From positions 1-64,000 of the forward strand of contig JAPJBO010000010.1 of assembly GCA_030068145.1 (NCBI GenBank): 64,000 bases of DNA. The letters run 5' to 3'. Every line of letters begins with the position of its first letter. Position 1 is the first letter of the stretch. Shown here piece by piece: positions 55,412 to 64,000 of this stretch. The position numbers and the translations under genes are program-made. The notes under the pieces were generated by a model, which saw only the letters and a list, made by a program, of their open reading frames with translations, was not told the DNA's origin and did no database searches. This DNA is from Diplonema papillatum (Eukaryota; Euglenozoa; Diplonemea; Diplonemida; Diplonemidae).

Positions 55412-55756
55412 GAGTCAACAAGATCGCCATAGAGTGCAGAATAAACCCCCGAACGGGGCTTGCGTTTCATCGAGTTTGAAATGGTGCAAAGCAACTGTGA
55501 CGTTCGAAGAATTTGCGCGGTCTCGTTCACAGATCCCCTCGACCGTTGCATACACAAGCGTTTTTAGTGTGAAGGTTATTGTGTCTTGAATACGACAATA
55601 ATTAAGTCCTCCAATAATATTTCGAGACTGGAGGTCGCAATGTGAATAGCCTCTATTCGAGCCAACCCGGCTTTTGTCTATGAAAAAGTGTACTGTTTTT
55701 GGACTAGATAACAGTGCGGTGCAAGCTTTTTTTCCCCCTGCCAAAATGCATATGGG

Positions 55757-55815
55757 TGGCGTGAGCGGGTGACGGCCTTCAGGCCGGTCGGCCCGGGTTC
55801 GAACCCCGCTCATCA
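55757..55815 (+). other. tRNA-like segment
   Basis: GGCGTGAGCGGGTGACGGCC is followed by a CGGCC-TTCA-GGCCG hairpin and CGGGTTCGAACCCCG, a perfect B-box in a T-arm-like hairpin. No acceptor stem closes it and the anticodon loop is too small, so it is probably a tRNA-derived repeat fragment. The rest of 55412-56970 has no gene. Confidence 0.3.
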
Positions 55816-56022
55816 CACTTTTCCGTCGAAGATTGTTTTCGAGGTTTTGTTGCGTTTCCGGGTCCAATGTGCCCGAAAATTGCGTTTTTGCGGAGTTTCT
55901 CAGTATCTCGCGGTATTTGGGTCACCACGGGAAACGGGGGGGGGGGGGCAGTGCTGATACTAATCCTGAGACCCAAAACGAAGTTGCTAACCCTGGGTGC
56001 ACGGTGCAGTAGTAAAGGCTTT

Positions 56023-56160
56023 CACTAGTAAATTTACTAGTGGTTTTACAAGTGAAAATGGTTTACAAGTGCCACTAGTAAATTTTACAAGTGCACTTGT
56101 AAAATTTACAAGTGCACTTGTAAAATTTACAAGTGCACTAGTAAAATTTACAAGTGATTT
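56023..56160. repeat. Palindromic CACTAGTAAA / CACTTGTAAA repeat cluster
   Basis: CACTAGTAAATTTACTAGTG is a perfect 20-bp palindrome at 56023-56042. It is followed by several alternating CACTTGTAAAATTTACAAGTG-like near-palindromic units to about 56155. Confidence 0.9.
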
Positions 56161-56675
56161 CAGGTGTTTTGGCAGGTGTTTTGGGGTGAAACAAGAAGAA
56201 ACTGTGGCAAGTGAAGCACACATTCAGAAGAACCGGCTTCTTTTTCACCTAACTCGTCAAAATGGGGCTGGGAGAGCAGAGCAAAGTGACAACCCAGTGC
56301 TTGAGAGCCCCGCGCGTAGGCAGACCGCGTCAATCCAGATTTCCCCCACTCCAAGGCAAACGTGAACACTCGAACACGACCCCCCTGTGGCTCGATGCGG
56401 TGGGAACACGGGACAATAACATCGGAAGAGACGGAGCGCGAAGGAGGAGGCGTTCTTGTCCTCTCAGAGCAGAGTCGTGCACAGGTACGTCCTGGTACCA
56501 GAAATAGAGTTGCACGGCAAAAGACGCTCTGGTATCTTGCTTTTGGCCCAGGAGGTTACGAATATCTCTGCCTGCGTGCGTCTTGTGCCGGACAGGCTTG
56601 GCATCCATTTTTTGGACTGAGTCGTGGGCAACAGTGCGGTCAACTCTGAAGGGCAAATACCGTAAACGGAAATAA

Positions 56676-56700
56676 GTTGGACCGGACAAAATGGTCCAAC
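56676..56700. repeat. GTTGGACC hairpin upstream of the transposase
   Basis: GTTGGACC and GGTCCAAC form an 8-bp stem around a 9-nt loop, and the related GTGGTCCAACTTTTGTCCGG follows at about 56717-56738 as a partial inverted copy. It may be a terminal or subterminal repeat of the piggyBac-like element but is not proven. Confidence 0.45.
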
Positions 56701-57079
56701 TCACCTATTTTGGGCTCTGGTGGTCCAACTTTTGTCCGGCCACTTTTTTTCGGGGGGTTCTGTGTACTGAACACAAAAGCATGTTTTCGACCATTATTCA
56801 AGCATTAACCCAACTCCGACCAACCGGACATATATGTCCGGTTTAATCTGGATTTTTCTGTAGGGGTGCTCAGGAGGCGCCAAAAAATTCCCAAAAATAT
56901 GGAATTCACCCATTTCGAGCAAATCTTTTCATTGCCGCCCTCGAATGTCAAAAATTCGTCAGCAATGACGATTGAAACCAAGTGGCGAGATTGGGGAAAC
57001 CCCCGGAAAACCGGCTTTTTCAATGCCTTGTCATCAACAGTCGAAACAATCCAGGAACTTGGGCAGTGAAAAGTACAAA

Positions 57080-58879
57080 ATGTCTGGAAGGAAGCGGGCG
57101 GCCACGGATATGGAGAGTGTGGGGTCGACAGAAGAAGAGGACAACGAGGAAGCAGAAGAGGTGGAAGAGGAAGAGGACGAGGAAGAAGAAGAGGATGAAG
57201 AAGAGGAAGAGGATGACGATGACGACAACAACAGGTCGGGAAGGACAGTGCGCGAACAAGTGCATCATCTCGACGCCACCGCGCTTGGGCGGGTGACAGT
57301 GGTCGACTCTTGCGGGAACTGGGACAGGCAACGGTCGCGACGTGAGTTCGGCGGTATCCGGGGTGTGACACTGCAGCTGCGTGACGAGCAGAGCGGGGTG
57401 GAGTGCGGGTACATCGCACTCATGCGAGCGATGGAGGGAAGTTTTGCGATGCCATCGGCATTGAACATTCTCAGCTTCGCCCGCGAACATTTCGACGTGC
57501 GTTGCAGGAGTGTGGCACGCTTACCGGAGCTGGACACTTATCAGGTATCGAGCTTCTGCCTCCAACACGGTATCGGATTCCAGCCCAATCCGGAGACAGT
57601 GTACACAGCGCTGTACAACTGGGCCGTGCTGAGAGGAACCGGCTCAGTCGAGCGAGGCGAAGACCGACCCCACCCGGCCAACGTCGTGTTCCTGGCCAAC
57701 CCGCGGGTTCAGAGCGGTGATCTCGGCCACTTTATGAACATTTTTTTTGGCGAGCCACCAAAAGAACAGGCGCCGAAGTCCTCCGCAAAGCCTGCACCGA
57801 AGCGCCCCGGCCGGCCACCAAAAGAACAGGCGCCGAAGCCCTCCGCAAAGCCTGCACCGAAGCGCCCCGGCCGACCACGAAAAGGACCGGCACAGAAGCC
57901 CCCCGCAAACCCAGCACCGCGAGGCCGCCCACCGAATACTGAGAGCGCTGCGGTCAAGGCAGCAGGTGCAGCGATCAAGTCCTTGTCGTGGAGCAGCAAA
58001 GTCGAGCCCAACCTCGAATTCCCTTTCAACGCCAAGAAGACCGGACCGAATCCGTCCTACGACCTTGATGAGGATTCCTCCCCCACTGACATCTTCAGAT
58101 GCATGTTCACCGACCTGGTGGTCACCCAGATCATTGGGCACATGAGTGTGTATGCTGCAGGGAAAGAGGGTATCTCGTACGAAGCACCCGATATTGCGGA
58201 ATTTCTTCGCTGGTGTGCTGTCACATACGCGATGGGGTTGTCCGTGAAACAGGATCTCTACTCGTACTGGTCCGTGGACCCTATCGAACAATGCGCGTTT
58301 TTTTCTGAAACCATGTCCAGGAAAAGGTGGCACGATATTCACAGGACGCTGCACTTCACAGACCCCCTCAGTGGAAAGAAGGAACACCCGGACCGACTCA
58401 TCAAGTTAAGAAATATTTTCCAGCTTGTGTCTCTCCAATGGCGGGATGTCTATGCTCCCGATAAAGAACTTAGCTTTGATGAGTCGATCATCAAGTACAA
58501 AGGTCGTGTCAGCTTCAAGCAATACATGCCCATGAAACGGCATCGATTCGGTTTGAAGTGTTTTGTTCTGGCTGAGTCACAGACTGGTTACACATTGGTA
58601 TCGTCAGTGTATACCGGTAAGATTGACACGGATACTAACCCTGGCCCCGTGAACGTTGGTGAGCGTGAACTTCTTGCAGCTGCGGCTCTGTATGCATACT
58701 CGCTACTGATGAAAGTGACTGCAGTGGCCAGTAGTTGCGTGAACTGCCCACCTGCCCCGTACCTCAATTTTCTGCGTCTTGCCCGTTATCTCGCCATCAC
58801 TCCAACCCCCTACCCCCGGAACGCACGCAAAATGACGTCTGCCGCCTTTCTTCTTCTCTTTTGCTCAAGCCCAACCTAG
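57080..58879 (+). pseudogene. piggyBac-like transposase, C-terminally truncated (599 codons)
   Basis: ATG at 57080 (MSGRKRAATDM) opens a frame to TAG at 58877. Residues about 18-55 are an almost pure Glu/Asp tract. A central linker (about 230-290) holds three AT-hook-like GRP cores (KRPGRPPKE, KRPGRPRKG, PRGRPPN), the first two within a 63-bp duplicated segment. From about residue 310 the DDE_Tnp_1_7 (piggyBac) domain is clear: DIFRCMFTD, EIAEFLRWC-like block, SRKRWHDIHRTLHFTD, then the first catalytic Asp in ELSFDESIIKYKGR and KRHRFGLKCFVLAES...VYTGK. The second and third catalytic aspartates and the C-terminal cysteine region are absent; the last ~80 residues are unrelated. It is therefore an inactive copy, or a domesticated protein retaining only the N-terminal and first catalytic part. 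The plus orientation is opposite to all host genes. Confidence 0.85.
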
Positions 58880-59450
58880 GAAGGAAATCTAAACCACGCG
58901 AGAAAACAAAAGATTGTCAAGGTTGCGGTGAAACGTTGTCGACGAATTAGAGACGGTCATAAGCGAGAAGACGATGACAGACTAGTGCAACATCATGTCA
59001 AAATTTCGCCTTCCAAGGGCGGCAATGGAAAGATATGCTTCGAAATCGCAAAATTCCAGCCCCAGAATGCCCAAAAGAGCGAAGGCACTCTATAAAAATG
59101 AAAAATAGGAAAAAGTGGAAATTAACCTGTAGGTGCTTGGTCGGAGTTGGGTTAAAAGCAATACCATGGAGCAACCAGAGTTGTTGTCATATTGTGTTGA
59201 GGTCTCCTTGTCTTGAAAGCAAGACACAATGCCAGCTGCAAGCTGCAGTTGGCGTAGCCTTATTTCGTTCTTTTGCTATCTTCACTTGGTATTCCTGTCG
59301 GAGCCTCGAATATGGGTCAAATACATGGTTCTTGAGTGGTTTACACATTCTCGTATTTCACTCGTATCATTCTCGCATGCGAGAATATGCGAGAATTTCA
59401 TGCGAGAATGCGAGTATCATTCTCGCATACGAGTCGGATCGGATGTAACT
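58880..59450. other. No gene; palindromic GCATGC-containing block at 59369-59430
   Basis: ATTCTCGCATGCGAGAAT is a perfect 18-bp palindrome at 59369-59386, followed by further ATGCGAGAATG/CATTCTCGCAT inverted copies to about 59433, directly before the 15-bp satellite. The rest shows no supported gene. Confidence 0.8.
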
Positions 59451-59451
59451 T

Positions 59452-59775
59452 TGCTTCACCCGAACTTAGCTTCGCCCGAACTTTGCTTCACCAAAACTTA
59501 GCTTCGCCCGAACTTTGCTCACCCGAACTTTGCTTCGCCCGAACTTTGTTTCGCCCGAACTTAGCTTCACCATAACTTTGCTTCACCCGAACGTAGCTTC
59601 GCTCGAACTTTGCTTCACCAGAACTTAGCATTGCCCGAACTTAGCTTCGCCCGAATTTTGCTTCACCAGAACTTTGCTCCCGAACTTAGCTTCGCCCGAA
59701 CTTTGTTTCGCCCGAACTTTGTTTCGCCCGAACTTAGCTTCACCAGAACTTTGCTTCACCAGAACTTTAACTGCT
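59452..59775. repeat. 15-bp satellite array (right copy, inverted)
   Basis: About 20 copies of GCTTCGCCCGAACTT, the reverse complement of the unit at 1-660, with the same kinds of variants (GCTTCACCAGAACTT). Confidence 0.95.
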
Positions 59776-60001
59776 GCCTCCAGTCTCGCCACGCGCCGGC
59801 CTTAGCCGAGCGCACGTACTTTTGATCAGGGATGAAAGCAGGAGCTTGAAAGGAAAGGTACAATGAGCTAATGAGATTTTCGCGTACGTTCATAGGACAG
59901 CTATATTCACAGACACGGCAGCGCGAATCGAGACTGTTTGGAAAGAAATGCTTTCCTTGTGCTTTTTGCGGACCGAAGTTGTGACGCGTCGGAAAAGCTT
60001 G

Positions 60002-61868
60002 CTAGCGATAGCTTCCTGGAGTAGCGGATAGGCTGACGTTTGGGCTCGCCGACCGGTGGATACGAGCAGAGCGCGATGCGCCTGGCGTGGACGACATGGT
60101 GGCAGGTGGGGTGGAACCACTCGCCTTGCGCAATCGTTCTCGCAACCTCTCGCATTCGTCGCCGAGCAACTTCTTCTCGCGCTGAAATTTGCTCGCATTG
60201 CGCTCTGCTTGCAGCATCTGCTTGTTCTCGTGCTCGTATTTACTTTGATACTTGCTGATCGCAGATTTATGCGTCGACTTCAGTTGCTCGATGAGATTTG
60301 AAATCTCGCCCTTCTTACTCTCGAGTGATTCGATTTCAGCATCCTTCCGCTCGTTCTGTGGGGAAGTGGACTTTCAGGCATTGGTGCTCGTTTCTCTACT
60401 TTGGTACTCAGTATATTCAACCCCCCCTTCTTTTGATGAACCGTACCCTGAGGACCCGCAAAAAAGTGCTGGCGGGGGATCACACATCATGGGGCGGGAC
60501 TCTCCCTTGCGTTCTCGCTCGGTTCGAAGACAGAAGCACCTGATATGATGCTTTCTTAGCGTTGAGTACGTTCCGTGCTGCACGTCTTGTTTGCAGCAAC
60601 GTGCCAGGTCCCCTGCCTTCCGGCATTATCGTGTGCTTCCAGTGATAGCCGCACACGCGGCTGCTTTTTTCCACGAAGGTGATTCTGCATTCAGTATCCT
60701 CATATCCATGTGTCGCCGTTGTGCGATACGATTCGAGTCTAATAAGGCCCGGTGGATGCGTTCGAGTGTTTAAGTTTAGGTACAGGTACATGTTTATCGC
60801 AATGGCGTCATAAAACAAAAGACACGATACCAGACGAGCTAGAAACTCGATCCTGCCTTGCAGACGGTCACGTTCTTCGTTAAATTGAGCTTCAATCTCG
60901 TCTTTGACTTCTGCAAGCCGCTTCATCATTTGATTTCTAATCGCGTGAATCTTGCTGTCGTTCGCACTCTGCCGAGGGCGATCTTCCGGACTTGCAGGTC
61001 GCGTCGTCTCGAGTTGCTGATGATGCAAGCGGATGGCTGTTTCGACATCAAATGAAGCCATCTCGATATCCTTTTGCTGACGCATTGTCTCAACGAGCAT
61101 GTCACGGAGCTGCTCGAGCGAGAGCATCATCCTTTCATCAAGCGGTGCCTGCATCTGAGCTTGGCACTTGGACGTCGTATTGCTGCCGACGCCCGCGTTG
61201 GCCACTGCAGATAGCTTTTCCTGAGTATCGACAGTACGCTTTTCTTCAGCGACCAAAGTGCGGCGAAGGGAAGCTAGTGTGTCTTCTTTTGACATTAGCT
61301 GGCTTTTTGCAGCATCGAGCTGAATGCGAAGGTCATCGAGCCTGCTCTGAAGCCAGTCAGATTCGTGCGACGCCGCGTCATCTGAGGCTGCTTCCGCATC
61401 AGGCATGATGTCAGTTAATGCGGGTGCATCGCTTTGCAAAAACAGAGCTCCGTCACCACGTTCCCGCGACTCCGAATTGCTCGGGTAGGTGAGATGCATC
61501 GACCCGAGAGTTGCAGGTATCGAAGTGCGGCTTGATGCTGACATAGCACTGGCTGCCCCTGCGCTGCTCCCGGCCTGGCGTCTGGATTCTCTTTCTGAGC
61601 AGACTCGTGAATCTGCCTGATGAGACGCGTGCTCCTCGATTCGAACGTCTTCACTGACTTGCCGCCTACTCCAAGTTGCTCGCGTTTCAAACTCAGAAGC
61701 TGCTCCTGCTTGGCTTCGAAGCTGTGATGACCCCTCGCAGTTTTGGTATTCGGTGACGGATTCTCGGCGGTGGATTGCACATTCAAGCACGTTCGGGCGC
61801 CGATTGCCCTGTTCTGGGCTGGCGTAGCAATCAGGAGTGTTCACACAATCGTCTGCCTCGTATCCCAT
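60002..61868 (-). CDS. Coiled-coil protein of unknown function, about 463 aa
   Basis: Exon 1 is 61868-60831 and exon 2 is 60355-60002, joined by a 475-bp GTATCG..CACAG intron in phase 0; stop TAG at 60002. The first ATG in this frame is 61868 (MGYEADDCVN); the frame is open further upstream without ATG, so another exon is possible. Residues 1-170 are polar and low-complexity. Coiled-coil heptads follow (SRLDDLRIQLDAAKSQLMSK; RMMLSLEQLRDMLVETM; RNQMMKRLAEVKDEIEAQ), continuing into exon 2 (KGEISNLIEQLKSTHKSAIS...). The end is a basic Ser/Pro/Arg tail (STPGASRSARIHRSASP). The build suggests a cytoskeletal or centrosomal protein, but I see no diagnostic motif. Confidence 0.65.
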
Positions 61869-61989
61869 TCCCGCCCGGCCCCGTTCATGATTCTGTGATA
61901 ATGTTTGCACTCCGCTCTTTTGAAAAGTTTTCAAAAAATACAGCCTTTTGAGTGGAGTCCAAAGAGGATAACCTGCATCTTCTTTCAAT

Positions 61990-62634
61990 GTTGTTAGAAG
62001 CTGTTAACGTGTGAAAAAATCAGTTGTGGATAGGGGACGGATGGACAAGCTAGGGCTGATATCGATGGAGGAATTGCACCGCAGGAGTATAAAGAAACGA
62101 GCAATTGCTCCCCAATGTCAGAGAAGTCATTGGTGAAGACCAATGGAACACGCAAAGATGAGGTGATGATGACAATCACAGGAGGATATATGTGCTTGTG
62201 CACATGTGAGAGACATCGCCGAAGAGAATAAAAATAAAGGAGGAGACCAAGTTGAGGTGTTTTGTATCATCGGTCCGATATTGTGCACGTGGGTTCGAGT
62301 TTGCCTACATGTATAAGTGAGAGGTTGTATTGTGTCATCATTAGGATCCTTCAGCCTTCCTGAGTTTAAAGAAGTCTGCCTATTGCTTGCGGAACAAGGT
62401 AAGCTCAACTTGTACGTTGGGGAGGAAAGAGCTGAAAACACCTCGGGTGGTGGGACCGGGAACGAGTCCGTGAGACCCTGGCTGGTGGGTGTCAGACTGT
62501 GCGGCAGAAAATCTGAGATTGTGCAGACGCAGTACTCGTCGCGTCGTTTTTATTTGTTGTGTTTCCGACGATCCTGTGACATACAGATTGGTGTCTTTCG
62601 ACGTTCGTTTGTGTTCATTTTTTCCCTGATGTGA
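61990..62634. other. No gene supported
   Basis: A plus-strand frame (about 62317-62634) has a plausible donor GTAAGC at about 62399, but no partner exon or domain. Nothing else is recognisable. Confidence 0.4.
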
Positions 62635-62845
62635 GTCAACTTCTCCACACCCAGTGGTCCTGAGAGGCCCTGGTGTGAGTCAACTTTTCCGAAGAACTGG
62701 TCCTGAGAGGCTTTGGTGTGAGTCCACTTTTCCGAAGGGACTGGTCTTGAGAGGCCTGGGTATGAGTCAACCTTTCCGAAAGGACTGGCTTTTAGAACTC
62801 TAAAAGGACTGGCTTTTAGAGGCCTTGGTGTGGAGCAACAGTCCA
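62635..62845. repeat. ~45-bp satellite (right copy, inverted)
   Basis: Four to five degenerate units with GTGAGTCAACTTTTCCGAAG and GACTGGTCTTGAGAGGCC, matching the reverse complement of the unit at 7806-8720 but more diverged. Confidence 0.75.
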
Positions 62846-62917
62846 GGCGAGGCCAGGAGCCTTTGGACGCACGGGATCCGTCCCGCCGATGTCACGCAGC
62901 TCCGGATCTCGTCGGTG

Positions 62918-63050
62918 CCCCCGCAAACCCGCACTCGCTTGCCCTGCGGGCCCCCTCGTGGATTGGATTGATTCTCAGTGTTTGTAGCCTTCCTTCTAGA
63001 TACGGCCTCTTTGTGAAGAGGCCGACTCGAAAGAGAGCGAACCGCAACAA
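62918..63050. repeat. Composite repeat head (right copy, inverted)
   Basis: CCCGCAAACCCGCAC, GCGGGCCCCCTCGTG and a GGCCTCTT..AAGAGGCC hairpin (about 63008-63028) appear in the reverse order and orientation of the blocks at 7714-7830. Confidence 0.7.
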
Positions 63051-63086
63051 AAACAGGAAAAATTAGTACCAAGGAACAAGTTCACA

Positions 63087-63470
63087 ATGTCGGACGAATT
63101 TGCTGATCCGAAAAGCTGGTCTTTGAGGTTTCGCGAAACCAATCAAGGTATGCCGACTTGCGAGTCATTGAAGAGGTTCTGGGAGAGCTATGGGTACCTG
63201 TTTTCTCGAATTTTTGACCGGTTCATCCAAAGAAACCCTCACAGGAATTCGGGGCTCATACCAACAGAGTTCTTTCGCCGGTCCGAACTTCGGAAGTACA
63301 TGCCCCCCCTTTTGAAAGGGAGAATGTCTCTTCTCATGCGTTTACTACGGTGTGGTGCTTTCCTCAAGCCTTTGAAAGTGGAGGAGCATAACAAAACGAA
63401 ACTCAACTTCTATGCTTTTCGTGTTCACACATGCTCTGGTTGGCTATTCAACGAAGTTGGGGAAAGGTAA
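63087..63470 (+). CDS. Hypothetical protein, up to 127 aa
   Basis: ATG at 63087 in an otherwise repeat-flanked region. The first 20 codons (MSDEFADPKSWSLRFRETNQ) end at GTATGC, the donor motif preferred in this window, and TTTTAG at 63521 could be its acceptor (phase-compatible, giving a short Cys-containing second exon). The unspliced reading gives 127 residues with basic amphipathic content (LLKGRMSLLMRLLRCGAF). No family is recognised. 63471-64000 otherwise contains nothing I can call. Confidence 0.3.
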   Translation: MSDEFADPKSWSLRFRETNQGMPTCESLKRFWESYGYLFSRIFDRFIQRNPHRNSGLIPTEFFRRSELRKYMPPLLKGRMSLLMRLLRCGAFLKPLKVEEHNKTKLNFYAFRVHTCSGWLFNEVGER

Positions 63471-64000
63471 CGAAGCTCATCACCAGAGTGTGGACTGCCG
63501 GGTGATTCTGTCTGTTTTAGATTGCAGAATGTGTTTGTTTGCTGCAGAGCTGAGGGCGGTTTCAGCCCCACACGTCTGCAAGGGATAGGAATACGCGTTT
63601 GCGCCGATAAGCACAAACGGCACACAAACACGACCAAGAACCTGAAAGCAATTGAGCAACCCTGGGTTGAAGGTGTAGTGGTGGTTGAACGAGCTTCTTC
63701 GTCAGGAGCTCAAGCTAGATTGATTCGTCTCATAAAGAATAGCGCGATGTTTCTTTGTGCGAGCCTTGGTGTTGAGCTTTCTTGTTTAACACTTGTTCAA
63801 CCTTGAAAAACGCAACATGCACTTAACGATTGTTTTTCTGTGATACGTTCCTTGCTCGAGGAGGAATCCAACGCATATCACTCATTCCACGAAAAAGTGT
63901 CACAGATTTCGGCTTTTTTCGGACTTCTGCCGAAAATTTCCATCTGCAGGTCCGAAAATGGTCGGTTTCGAGATTTTGAGGACACGTTTGAATCCGTTGA

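Overview
The window reads as nuclear DNA of a single-celled eukaryote (alga or other protist; I cannot place the lineage). Several genes carry spliceosomal introns with GT...AG ends, the proteins are eukaryote-specific (U4/U6 snRNP protein Prp4, a PTB/hnRNP-L-type splicing regulator, augmin subunit HAUS3, DENND6, cytosolic-type HSP70, a pentatricopeptide-like protein), 3' ends carry AATAAA, and there are LINE, DIRS-like, piggyBac-like and pogo-like elements plus large satellites. Nothing suggests a bacterial, viral or organellar source.

Layout. 1-9,000 is almost entirely repetitive: a 15-bp satellite, a 15-copy array of a 166-bp unit, CTG/CTGTTG and CT-rich low-complexity DNA, a ~32-bp minisatellite and a ~45-bp satellite. 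9,500-9,865 holds a small membrane-protein gene, followed by a ~356-bp (GT)n tract. 10,263-15,050 holds two decayed LINE copies in tandem. 17,340-21,170 holds three more LINE-derived copies of a second family, joined head to tail. 22,198-62,000 is the gene-rich part: kinase, nuclear protein, PPR-like protein, Prp4, unknown protein, PTB-like protein, small unknown protein, UBL protein, HSP70, DENND6, HAUS3 (split by an intron carrying a GC-rich retroelement) and a coiled-coil protein. A truncated piggyBac-like transposase lies at 57,080-58,879. The right end repeats, in inverted orientation, two satellite families of the left end.

All 13 host genes that I accept lie on the minus strand, some very close together (55 bp between the PPR-like gene and the next). 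The clear plus-strand coding sequence belongs to transposons. Three products act in RNA metabolism or splicing (Prp4, PTB-like, PPR-like), one in mitotic spindle assembly (HAUS3) and one in Rab/membrane traffic (DENND6). I see no sign that they form one pathway; the shared strand is the notable feature. Exon joins were inferred by eye from splice motifs, reading-frame continuity and family resemblance, and need transcript support.
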